From an uncultured Actinomycetes bacterium (GTDB taxonomy: Bacteria; Actinomycetota; Thermoleophilia; Miltoncostaeales; Miltoncostaeaceae): a DNA stretch of 5,535 nt. A program made the translations under genes and the position numbers. Under the pieces are notes generated by a model. The model did no database searches. It saw only the letters and a program-made list of their open reading frames with translations, and was not told the DNA's origin. The stretch is from the NCBI GenBank assembly GCA_903928615.1, contig CAIYRJ010000015.1:1-5535 (forward strand), written 5' to 3'. Positions 1 to 4,950 of the stretch are shown piece by piece; within the stretch, counting starts at the first letter, position 1, and the number at the start of each line of letters is the position of its first letter.

Positions 1-723
1 GCCGGGGAGCCCCTGTGGCGCGTGCTGGGCATCGACCCGAAGCCGGTGGCGTTCGTGATCTCCACCGGGCTCGGCGAGCCGCCCGACCCCGGCCGCGTGC
101 TGGCCTGGGCCGAGGCCGCGCCGGGCATCGGCTTCAAGGTGGACGCCACGCCATCCTGGACGCGCGACGTGGCGCGCGCGCTGGCCGAGGGCGCCACCAT
201 CGAGGCCGTCGACCTCAAGGGGCACTACTCGGGCACCATCGTCGACCCGGGCGCCGACCCCTCGCTCTACGCGATGGTGGCCGAGGAGTTCCCGGACGCC
301 TGGCTGGAGGACCCTCGCGTCGACGACCGCACGCGCATCGCCCTGGCCGGCGCCGAGGACCGGGTCACATGGGATGCCCCGCTGCACGAGGCCGCGGACA
401 TCGACGCCTTCCCCATCCGCCCGCGCGCCGTGAACGTGAAGCCATCGCGGGTGGGATCGCTCGAGCGGCTGCTCGGCTTGTACGACCACATCCGCGAGCA
501 CGGCCTCGGCGCCTATGGCGGGGGCCAGTACGAACTCGGGCCCGGGCGCGGGCAGATCCAGTACCTGGCGTCGCTCTTCCACCCCGACGCCCCGAACGAC
601 ACCTCGCCCGTGGAGTACCACTCGCCGCCGCGCACGGGACTGCCGACGAGCCCGCTCGCGCCCGCGCCATCGGCAACGGGCTTCCGCTGGCACCCGGCAA
701 CGGCCGGGGACCCGACGGGCTAG
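1..723 (+). CDS. Enolase-superfamily protein (mandelate racemase/muconate-lactonizing type), 3' part
   Basis: The frame is open from base 1 (first codon GCC), so the start lies outside the window and 240 residues are visible; the GTG at 22 is probably internal. The C-terminal barrel of the enolase superfamily can be read: a beta-strand with FKVDATPSW (residues 45-53), then three candidate Mg2+ ligands in order, D71 (AVDLKG), E103/D104 (WLEDP) and D125 (VTWDAP), and a candidate catalytic lysine, K147, in VNVKPSRVGSL. GGGQYELGPGRGQIQYLASLF (173-193) and HPDAPND follow. Known members abstract a proton alpha to a carboxylate (racemases, epimerases, cycloisomerases, dehydratases). The substrate cannot be told from this fragment. 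The last 35 residues are rich in Pro, Ala and Thr and look disordered. The stop overlaps the stop of the opposing small gene. Fold assignment is firm, exact function unknown. Confidence 0.85.
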   Translation, partial: AGEPLWRVLGIDPKPVAFVISTGLGEPPDPGRVLAWAEAAPGIGFKVDATPSWTRDVARALAEGATIEAVDLKGHYSGTIVDPGADPSLYAMVAEEFPDAWLEDPRVDDRTRIALAGAEDRVTWDAPLHEAADIDAFPIRPRAVNVKPSRVGSLERLLGLYDHIREHGLGAYGGGQYELGPGRGQIQYLASLFHPDAPNDTSPVEYHSPPRTGLPTSPLAPAPSATGFRWHPATAGDPTG

Positions 724-917
724 GAGGCGGCGCCCGCCGTCTCGACCAGGTCGCGCGCCGCGATGAGGCGATCCCACGCGGCCTGCTCGGCGCGAAGGTG
801 CTCGTCCTCGCTCGCGTAGAGGTGCGCTCCCCGCGATACGCGCAGGTAATCGGCCATTGCGCGCTCGAGTTCCTCATCGGGACTCATCTGGCGCCGTGTG
901 GGAACTTCGCTGCTCAC
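720..917 (-). CDS. Small hypothetical protein, 65 aa
   Basis: The family is not recognised. Starting at GTG 917 the product is 65 residues, charged and probably helical (DEELERAMADYLRVSRG, then EDEHLRAEQAAWDRLIAARDLVE), with no signal peptide, membrane segment or cysteine. The length suggests a helical hairpin or a small regulatory or partner protein. The start is chosen because a strong ribosome-binding site (GGAGGTGA, 929-922) lies 7 nt upstream of GTG 917; the adjacent in-frame GTG 920 is only 4 nt from GGAGG and is less well spaced, and ATG 887 has no such site. The frame is open upstream to 1058, but that part is low-complexity and lies before the ribosome-binding site. The gene converges on the enolase-like gene and is divergent from the membrane-protein gene, so it is probably transcribed alone. 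The real-gene call rests mainly on the ribosome-binding site and plausible composition. Confidence 0.72.
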   Translation of the reverse strand: MSSEVPTRRQMSPDEELERAMADYLRVSRGAHLYASEDEHLRAEQAAWDRLIAARDLVETAGAAS

Positions 918-921
918 CACG

Positions 922-929
922 TCACCTCC
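922..929 (-). promoter_or_regulatory. Shine-Dalgarno site of the 65-aa gene
   Basis: GGAGGTGA read on the minus strand is a near-perfect anti-16S match. It lies 4 nt before GTG 920 and 7 nt before GTG 917. It is the clearest ribosome-binding site in the window and decides the start of the small minus-strand gene against the longer upstream reading frame. Confidence 0.8.
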
Positions 930-944
930 TGACCGTTCGAGCAC

Positions 945-963
945 ACCGTAGCGCGCACTACGG
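945..963 (-). promoter_or_regulatory. Candidate -10 element with overlapping inverted repeat, 65-aa gene
   Basis: On the minus strand TACGGT (950-945) fits the actinobacterial TANNNT -10 pattern and would place the transcript start about 20 nt before the Shine-Dalgarno-led GTG. It overlaps a perfect 6-bp inverted repeat, CCGTAG-N6-CTACGG (946-963). The dyad could be an operator covering the -10, or a small hairpin with no function. No convincing -35 hexamer was seen. Confidence 0.35.
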
Positions 964-1027
964 GGGCATGCCCACCCCGGGGTTCCACTCCGCAACGCCG
1001 TCTCGCAACGTGGTCCGTGGCGGCGGG

Positions 1028-1033
1028 TAGCAT
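1028..1033 (+). promoter_or_regulatory. Candidate -10 element (TAGCAT) of the membrane-protein gene
   Basis: TAGCAT matches TANNNT and ends 6 nt before ATC 1040, the spacing expected between a -10 and the first base of a leaderless transcript. It also contains the in-frame TAG that closes the reading frame upstream, so coding cannot begin earlier than 1031. No -35 match was identified. The role is inferred from pattern and position only. Confidence 0.35.
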
Positions 1034-1039
1034 CCGCCC

Positions 1040-2311
1040 ATCGCCGAGGCCGCCACAACCGACGACGCGGGGGTTATCTCCCGCGACCCCCAGCGCTGGC
1101 GCGGTGCCCTCTCGCTGATCCTGCTCATCCTCTCGGTGCTGTGCCTGGTGCTGGGCAGCCTCTTCGTGTGGATGCGCGCCACGGCCTTCACCCCCGATGG
1201 CTACGTGGCCAAGGCGCTCACCGTGGAGGGAGAGGGACTCCTCGCCGAGAAGGTCAGCAGCTACGTGAAGAGCGAGATCCTGCCCGCGGATCGCGCCACG
1301 GAGATCGCCCAGCGCGTCGTCGATCCGCTGCCCATCGGCACGAAGGAGAAGAGCCTCCTGGCCGCCGCCCTCGGTGCGACGGTGAGCAACCAGGTGGCCA
1401 ACGCCGTGCAGAACTACCTCGAGTCGGGCGCGGGCCAGCAGGTGGCCGAGGCCCTCTCGAGTCGCCTGAGCGAGGAGATCGTCAAGCTCGTCGACAACGG
1501 CAGCGGCGTGTTCGAGTTCGAGGGCGACGCCATCGTGCTCAACACGCAGCCCATCGCGCAGGGCGCGAGGGCGAAGGCCGAGGACCTGCTCGGGCCGCTC
1601 GCGCGCTTCCTGCCGCCGCCGCCCGAGTCGTACAAGAACATCGTGCTGGTGGAGGGCGACTACGTCGTCACGATCCAAAAGGCGATCAACCTGATCTGGC
1701 TCATGTCATGGCTGCTGCCGCTGCTCTTCGTGGTGCTGCTGGCGGCGGGCCTCTTCGCCGCGCGCCAGCGCAGGCCGGCGGCGTTCCGCACGATGATCGC
1801 CATCATCGTCGGGGCGGCCATCGCGGTCATCGCCATCCGCATCGCGCGCTCGGTGATCACCAACCTCATCCAGGAGGGCCCGCAGCAGGACGTCGTGGGC
1901 GCGATCCTCTCGGCCGCCACCGTGGAGCTGGTCGACCAGACGCTGGTCATCGTGCTCATCACCGCAATCGTGGGCTTCGTGCTCTGGCTCTTCGGCCCGG
2001 ACCCGCCGGCGCGCTACGCGCGTGGCTGGCTGGCTGATCGCGGTCGTGACCTCGTCGCGGGCGAGCGCAGCAAGGCCGGGCGCATCACGGAGTTCGCGCG
2101 CCGCTACCGGGTGTTCCTCGACATCGGCGGCGTGGTGCTCACCATCATCGCGCTGCTCCTCGTGCCCAGCCTCACCGGCTTCACCTGGGTGCTCGCGCTC
2201 GTCGCGCTGGGTATCTGGCTGCTGCTCATCGAATACGGCGCCTGCGCGAAGTGGATGCAGGCCATCGCCAGGTGGGTCCACGGCCTGCGGCACACGCCCA
2301 GCGAGGGCTGA
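1040..2311 (+). CDS. Actinobacterial-type integral membrane protein with large extracytoplasmic domain
   Basis: The protein has six predicted membrane helices. Numbered from codon 1040 these are about 22-45, 218-241, 251-269, 300-319, 358-375 and 380-398. A domain of about 170 residues between helices 1 and 2 is probably outside the cell. This layout, with helix 1 followed by VWMRATAFTPDGYVAKAL and a membrane re-entry near ESYKNIVLVEGDYVVTIQKAINLIW, resembles a family of actinobacterial membrane proteins of unknown function. The first standard start is GTG 1136, but it has no ribosome-binding site and falls inside helix 1. The in-frame codons from 1040 supply an acidic tail (IAEAATTDDAGVISRDPQRWRG) and the rest of the helix. 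I therefore place the 5' end at 1040 (codon ATC, non-standard); the conservative call is 1136-2311 (391 aa). The gene is preceded by a divergent promoter region and followed by the LexA-type box of the next unit. Function unknown. Confidence 0.8.
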   Translation: MAEAATTDDAGVISRDPQRWRGALSLILLILSVLCLVLGSLFVWMRATAFTPDGYVAKALTVEGEGLLAEKVSSYVKSEILPADRATEIAQRVVDPLPIGTKEKSLLAAALGATVSNQVANAVQNYLESGAGQQVAEALSSRLSEEIVKLVDNGSGVFEFEGDAIVLNTQPIAQGARAKAEDLLGPLARFLPPPPESYKNIVLVEGDYVVTIQKAINLIWLMSWLLPLLFVVLLAAGLFAARQRRPAAFRTMIAIIVGAAIAVIAIRIARSVITNLIQEGPQQDVVGAILSAATVELVDQTLVIVLITAIVGFVLWLFGPDPPARYARGWLADRGRDLVAGERSKAGRITEFARRYRVFLDIGGVVLTIIALLLVPSLTGFTWVLALVALGIWLLLIEYGACAKWMQAIARWVHGLRHTPSEG

Positions 2312-2351
2312 TCGCAGGCAGTCCCCGGCGCGGCATCACGTGCGCCGATAG

Positions 2352-2367
2352 GCGAACATATGTTCGC
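2352..2367. promoter_or_regulatory. LexA (SOS) box, perfect 16-bp palindrome
   Basis: GCGAACATATGTTCGC is a perfect 16-bp palindrome. Its core GAAC-N4-GTTC is the binding motif of LexA in Gram-positive bacteria (Bacillus consensus CGAACRNRYGTTYC, mycobacterial TCGAAC-N4-GTTCGA). It is AT-richer than anything around it. It abuts TAGAGT (2368-2373), a candidate -10, and contains TATGTT (2359-2364), another possible -10; bound LexA would block either one. It lies 15 bp before ATG 2383 and 40 bp after the stop of the membrane-protein gene, so it belongs to the downstream unit. What is seen is the palindrome and its position; LexA as its binder is inferred from the consensus. Confidence 0.85.
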
Positions 2368-2373
2368 TAGAGT
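2368..2373 (+). promoter_or_regulatory. Candidate -10 element (TAGAGT) of the LexA-box operon
   Basis: TAGAGT fits TANNNT, touches the palindrome directly, and is separated by 9 nt from ATG 2383. The transcript would then be leaderless or have a leader of 2-3 nt, consistent with the lack of a Shine-Dalgarno sequence before this ATG. No clear -35 hexamer is present. Confidence 0.5.
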
Positions 2374-2382
2374 GGACCCCGC

Positions 2383-2679
2383 ATGGGGGACTCCGTCGAC
2401 GACATCATCCGCGTGGCCGCGCTCACGATGAGCGAGGACCAGGCGGACCGCCTCATCGGCTGGATCGCCCTGCGCACGGGCCGCAGCAAGGCGCTGGCCA
2501 CCGGTGACGACACCCTCGCCCGCCTGCGGCACGTGGCCGAGAACTGGCTCGATGACGACCAGAGGCGGCGGCTGGCCGGGTGGATCGCCCGCAAGGTGGC
2601 GCTGGGCGAGGACCCGGTGCCGGAGTCGCCGGGCGCGGCGCGGCGGGCGCGCGGGGGGTCTGGCACCCTGCCCGCATGA
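2383..2679 (+). CDS. Unrecognised 98-aa protein with internal duplication, probably LexA-controlled
   Basis: The family is not recognised. The protein is soluble, charged and helical in character, with two copies of a 20-residue motif exactly 40 residues apart and aligned without gaps. Residues 11-30 (VAALTMSEDQADRLIGWIAL) and 51-70 (VAENWLDDDQRRRLAGWIAR) share 10 of 20 positions, including VA, DQ, RL and GWIA. The tail (about 78-98) is rich in Gly, Ala, Arg and Pro and probably disordered. The start is ATG 2383, next to a promoter overlapped by a LexA box; with no Shine-Dalgarno site, leaderless translation is likely. The stop overlaps the ATG of the nitronate monooxygenase-like gene (ATGA, 2676-2679), indicating translational coupling. 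A role in the DNA-damage response is inferred from the promoter alone. A repeat of DQxxRLxGWIA could be a small helical binding module; no catalytic motif is visible. Confidence 0.8.
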   Translation: MGDSVDDIIRVAALTMSEDQADRLIGWIALRTGRSKALATGDDTLARLRHVAENWLDDDQRRRLAGWIARKVALGEDPVPESPGAARRARGGSGTLPA

Positions 2680-3779
2680 CCGGAATCGACACGCCGCTCA
2701 CGCGCCTGCTGGGCATCCGGCGCCCCATCCTGCTGGCCGGCATGGCGGGCGGGCCCACCACCCCCGAGCTGGTGGCGGCCGTCTCGCGCGCCGGGGGCCT
2801 CGGCGTGTTCGGCTTGGCCGGCATGAGCACCGATGCCACGCGTGACGCCGTGAGCCGGGCGGTGGCCCTCGCCGACGGCGCACCCGTGGGCGTGAACGTG
2901 TTGATCTCCCCGGCCGTTCCGCGCCCGGGGGCCGACCCGGAGGCCGTCGACCGCGTGCTCGCTCCGATGCGCGAGGAGATGCACCTGCCCCACCCCCCGC
3001 CGAAGGGCCCCACGCCGCCCACGCCGCTCGAGCTGGTGCAGGCCGGGCTCGAGGCCGGCGCCCGCGTGGTGGCCACGGGGCTGGGCGATCCCGCGGTGGT
3101 GGCCGGCGCCGCGCGTGATGCCGGCGCTCCGCTCGTGGCCATGGTGAGCACCGTGGACGATGCGCGTCGCGTGGTGGATGCCGGCGCCGACGTGGTGGTG
3201 GCGCAGGGCGCCGAGGCGGGAGGTCACCGGTCGAACTTCGAGGTGCCCGATGATCGCGAGGTTCCCCTGGTGGGGACCATGGCGCTGGTGCGCCAGGTGG
3301 TGCGCGCCGTGAACGTGCCGGTGGTGGCCACGGGGGGCATCATGGACGGCGCGGGCCTCGCCGCGGCGCTTGCGCTGGGCGCGAGCGGCGCGCAGCTGGG
3401 CACGGCCCTGCTGGTGGCGTCAGAGGCCGGCGTGCCCGCGGGGTGGCGTGATCGCCTGCGCACGGCGCGTGACGACGAGACCATCATCACGCGGGCGCTC
3501 TCGGGTCGCCCGGCGCGAGGCCTGCCGAACGCGCTCACCGAGGCGCTCGACGTGCCCGGCGCCATGGGCTGGCCGCAGCAGAACGCCGTGGCGGCCGACA
3601 TCCGCCGCGCGGCGGCGGCCGCGGGTGACGCCGACCACATGTCGCTATGGGCCGGGCAGGCCGCCGCGCTCTCGGGCCCCGACCGCCCCGCGGCGCTCAT
3701 CATCGACGAGGTGATGGACCAGGCGCTCGTCGAGATGCGCCGGCTCGGAGGCCTGGCGCAGGCCGACGGCCCGGCGTAG
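2676..3779 (+). CDS. Nitronate monooxygenase (2-nitropropane dioxygenase-like), FMN-dependent
   Basis: A 367-residue TIM-barrel flavoprotein of the usual family length. Known members oxidise alkyl nitronates, such as propionate 3-nitronate, with O2, using FMN in the cytoplasm. Visible features are N-terminal RRPILLAGMAGG (15-26, the PI-xxPM-AGG strand), AQGAEAGGHRS with the expected catalytic His184, PVVATGGIMDGAGL (215-228) and GASGAQLGTALL (235-246) for FMN-phosphate binding, ITRALSGRPARGLPN (271-285), and the C-terminal SLWAGQAA. A Pro-rich stretch near 105-117 looks like a loop insertion. The start is ATG 2676, because the family homology begins there and it overlaps the preceding stop as ATGA. 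The frame is open back to 2580, but that part only shadows the upstream gene. Coupling suggests expression under the upstream LexA-type box, unusual for this family. Related enoyl-ACP reductase II (FabK-like) enzymes share the fold, but GAEAGGHR favours nitronate monooxygenase. Confidence 0.9.
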   Translation: MTGIDTPLTRLLGIRRPILLAGMAGGPTTPELVAAVSRAGGLGVFGLAGMSTDATRDAVSRAVALADGAPVGVNVLISPAVPRPGADPEAVDRVLAPMREEMHLPHPPPKGPTPPTPLELVQAGLEAGARVVATGLGDPAVVAGAARDAGAPLVAMVSTVDDARRVVDAGADVVVAQGAEAGGHRSNFEVPDDREVPLVGTMALVRQVVRAVNVPVVATGGIMDGAGLAAALALGASGAQLGTALLVASEAGVPAGWRDRLRTARDDETIITRALSGRPARGLPNALTEALDVPGAMGWPQQNAVAADIRRAAAAAGDADHMSLWAGQAAALSGPDRPAALIIDEVMDQALVEMRRLGGLAQADGPA

Positions 3780-3795
3780 ATCCCACGCGATGCGC

Positions 3796-3814
3796 TGCGC
3801 CCCAGTAGGGCGCA
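3796..3814. terminator. GC-rich hairpin between convergent genes, candidate bidirectional terminator
   Basis: TGCGCCC-N5-GGGCGCA forms a perfect 7-bp GC-rich stem with a 5-nt loop. It lies 16 bp past the stop of the flavoenzyme gene and 21 bp past the stop of the opposing SDR gene. There is no T-tract on either side, so it is not a canonical intrinsic terminator, although actinobacterial terminators often lack one. Confidence 0.45.
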
Positions 3815-3835
3815 TGCGGCAGCCGACGCCCCCGG

Positions 3836-4552
3836 TCAGTACTGGTGCTCGGCGCCGTCCCAGTCGAGGAAGGCCCCGGTGCGCGACATGTCGAGCCCAT
3901 CGGCGATGGCGATGATGCCCTCCGCCGACTGCTCGGGCGCAAGATCGGCATGGTCGCCGCCGCCCATGGCCGTGCGCATCCACCCCGGGTTCACCGCCAC
4001 GGCGGGGATACCCTCGGGCTCGAGCTCTGCGGCGAGCGCGCGGGTGGCCATGTTGAGCGCGGCCTTCGCGGAGCGGTAGCCGTAGTTCACGGCGCTGTCG
4101 GTCGCGTAGCCGCCCATCGACCCGAGCCACGAGGTGATGTTCACCACGCGTCCGCGCGGTGAGGCCGCGAGGTGGTCGAGCGCCCCGCGCACCACCAGGA
4201 GCGCGCCCACCACGTCGACCCGGTAGATGTCGAGCATCGGCTGGGCCTCCATGCGCCGCACCGTGAGCGTGGTGCGGCCGTCGGGCACGGTCATGGCGTT
4301 GACGGCGGCGCTGTTGATCACCAGATCCACGCCGCCGAGGCGCTCGGCCATCGCGGCCACCGCCGGCGCCACGGAGTCGCTGTCGGCCAGGTCGAGGCGC
4401 TCCACCGTGACCCCCGGCAGCGCCGCCAGCTCGTCGGCCGACGACGGGTCGCGCACCGTGCCCGCCACGAGGTCACCGCGCGCCGACAGCGCCTGCGCGA
4501 GGCACAGCCCGAGCCCGCGACCCGCGCCGGTGACGATCACCCGCTCAGCCAC
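3836..4552 (-). CDS. Short-chain dehydrogenase/reductase, C-factor-like
   Basis: A 238-residue Rossmann-fold oxidoreductase of classical SDR length. It has the TGAGRGLG dinucleotide-binding motif (8-15), LDLAD (53-57, adenine-ring binding), INSAA (79-83, in place of NNAG), VVNITS (S141) with S145 nearby, Y159-RSA-K163, and VNPGWMRTAM (187-196). The YGYRSAKAALNM segment and the ending GAFLDWDG resemble the CsgA/C-factor group. The tetrad Asn appears replaced by Asp113 (YRVDVVG). NADP(H) use is plausible because of R34 after strand 2, but not certain. Substrate unknown. GTG 4552 is chosen because it places the glycine motif at the usual depth and overlaps the upstream stop by 8 nt. GTG 4573 (245 aa), 3 nt after a GGAGG, is the alternative. 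It is probably the last gene of the dnaE / Cys-rich / SDR run. Confidence 0.88.
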   Translation of the reverse strand: MAERVIVTGAGRGLGLCLAQALSARGDLVAGTVRDPSSADELAALPGVTVERLDLADSDSVAPAVAAMAERLGGVDLVINSAAVNAMTVPDGRTTLTVRRMEAQPMLDIYRVDVVGALLVVRGALDHLAASPRGRVVNITSWLGSMGGYATDSAVNYGYRSAKAALNMATRALAAELEPEGIPAVAVNPGWMRTAMGGGDHADLAPEQSAEGIIAIADGLDMSRTGAFLDWDGAEHQY

Positions 4553-4919
4553 GGCGCGTGCGGAGGGGCTCACGGCCCTCCGGTGCCTCGGGGAACGACG
4601 TGCGGAAGGCCGGCTGCGTGCAGGGCCCGGCGTCACGGTGCGGGAAGGTCGGGTCGATCGCGGCCTTGCACTCGGCACGCGGCACGCGCTCGGCCAGCAG
4701 GGCCCCGAAGCCCGGGTGCTGGGCGTCCTGCTCGAGCAGGCGGTCCAGGTCGACCTCCGCCGAATAGACCTTGTCGATGCAGCCGATCCAGCGCACGCCG
4801 TCCTGCTCGTGGGCGTAGAGGCGCGGGCACTCGATCTGCACGCAGTGCGCGGGGTAGACCACGCGCTCGCACCGCACCGGGCACGCACGGCACGAGCCGT
4901 GCTGAGGAGGTTCGCTCAC
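4545..4919 (-). CDS. Cysteine-rich hypothetical protein, possible metal-binding, 124 aa
   Basis: The function is not recognised. The protein has eight cysteines: C10, C13, C17, C26, C31, C47, C84 and C100. The first five are clustered as CxxCxxxC, then AHC and IEC, with further residues that could bind metal (H8, H25, H37). This suggests a zinc- or iron-sulfur-binding module, although no named motif is matched. The middle (RLYAHEQDGVRWIGCIDKVYSAEVDLDRLLEQ) is well ordered in composition and typical of a real conserved protein. There is no signal peptide or membrane segment. The start is GTG 4919, 31 bp after the dnaE stop; the upstream site is weak (GGTGG close to the start) and there is a TTCACT 6 nt before it. 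The 3' end overlaps the SDR start by 8 nt, consistent with one operon. I have an impression of similar sequences in actinobacteria of unknown function, but could not verify it. Confidence 0.8.
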   Translation of the reverse strand: MSEPPQHGSCRACPVRCERVVYPAHCVQIECPRLYAHEQDGVRWIGCIDKVYSAEVDLDRLLEQDAQHPGFGALLAERVPRAECKAAIDPTFPHRDAGPCTQPAFRTSFPEAPEGREPLRTRRG

Positions 4920-4950
4920 GCCACCAGTGAAGCGGGGCAGCGGCCGGCGA

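Noticed and set aside
918..1058. Longer N-terminus for the 65-aa minus-strand gene
   Set aside because: It lies upstream of a near-perfect Shine-Dalgarno site and reads as Arg/Gly-rich non-conserved sequence across the divergent promoter region.
914..1678. Long minus-strand open frame (254 aa) opposite the membrane-protein gene
   Set aside because: It is His/Arg/Glu-rich low-complexity sequence, the typical antisense shadow of a high-GC gene; the plus strand encodes clear membrane helices there.
2327..2346. Possible terminator hairpin after the membrane-protein gene (GGCGC-N10-GCGCC)
   Set aside because: The stem is only 5 bp with a 10-nt loop and no T-tract, expected by chance in DNA this GC-rich.
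2580..2675. Upstream GTG start for the nitronate monooxygenase-like gene
   Set aside because: The added residues only shadow the end of the 98-aa gene; family similarity begins at ATG 2676, which forms an ATGA overlap.
2367..3227. Minus-strand open frame (286 aa) opposite the small gene and the flavoenzyme
   Set aside because: The composition is dominated by His, Gly, Arg and Ala with no motif; the plus strand carries conserved nitronate monooxygenase motifs.
4553..4888. Upstream extension of the SDR frame to an ATG at 4888
   Set aside because: The extension lies inside the Cys-rich gene in another frame, is Arg/Ser-rich, and would put the TGxxxGxG motif more than 100 residues from the N-terminus.
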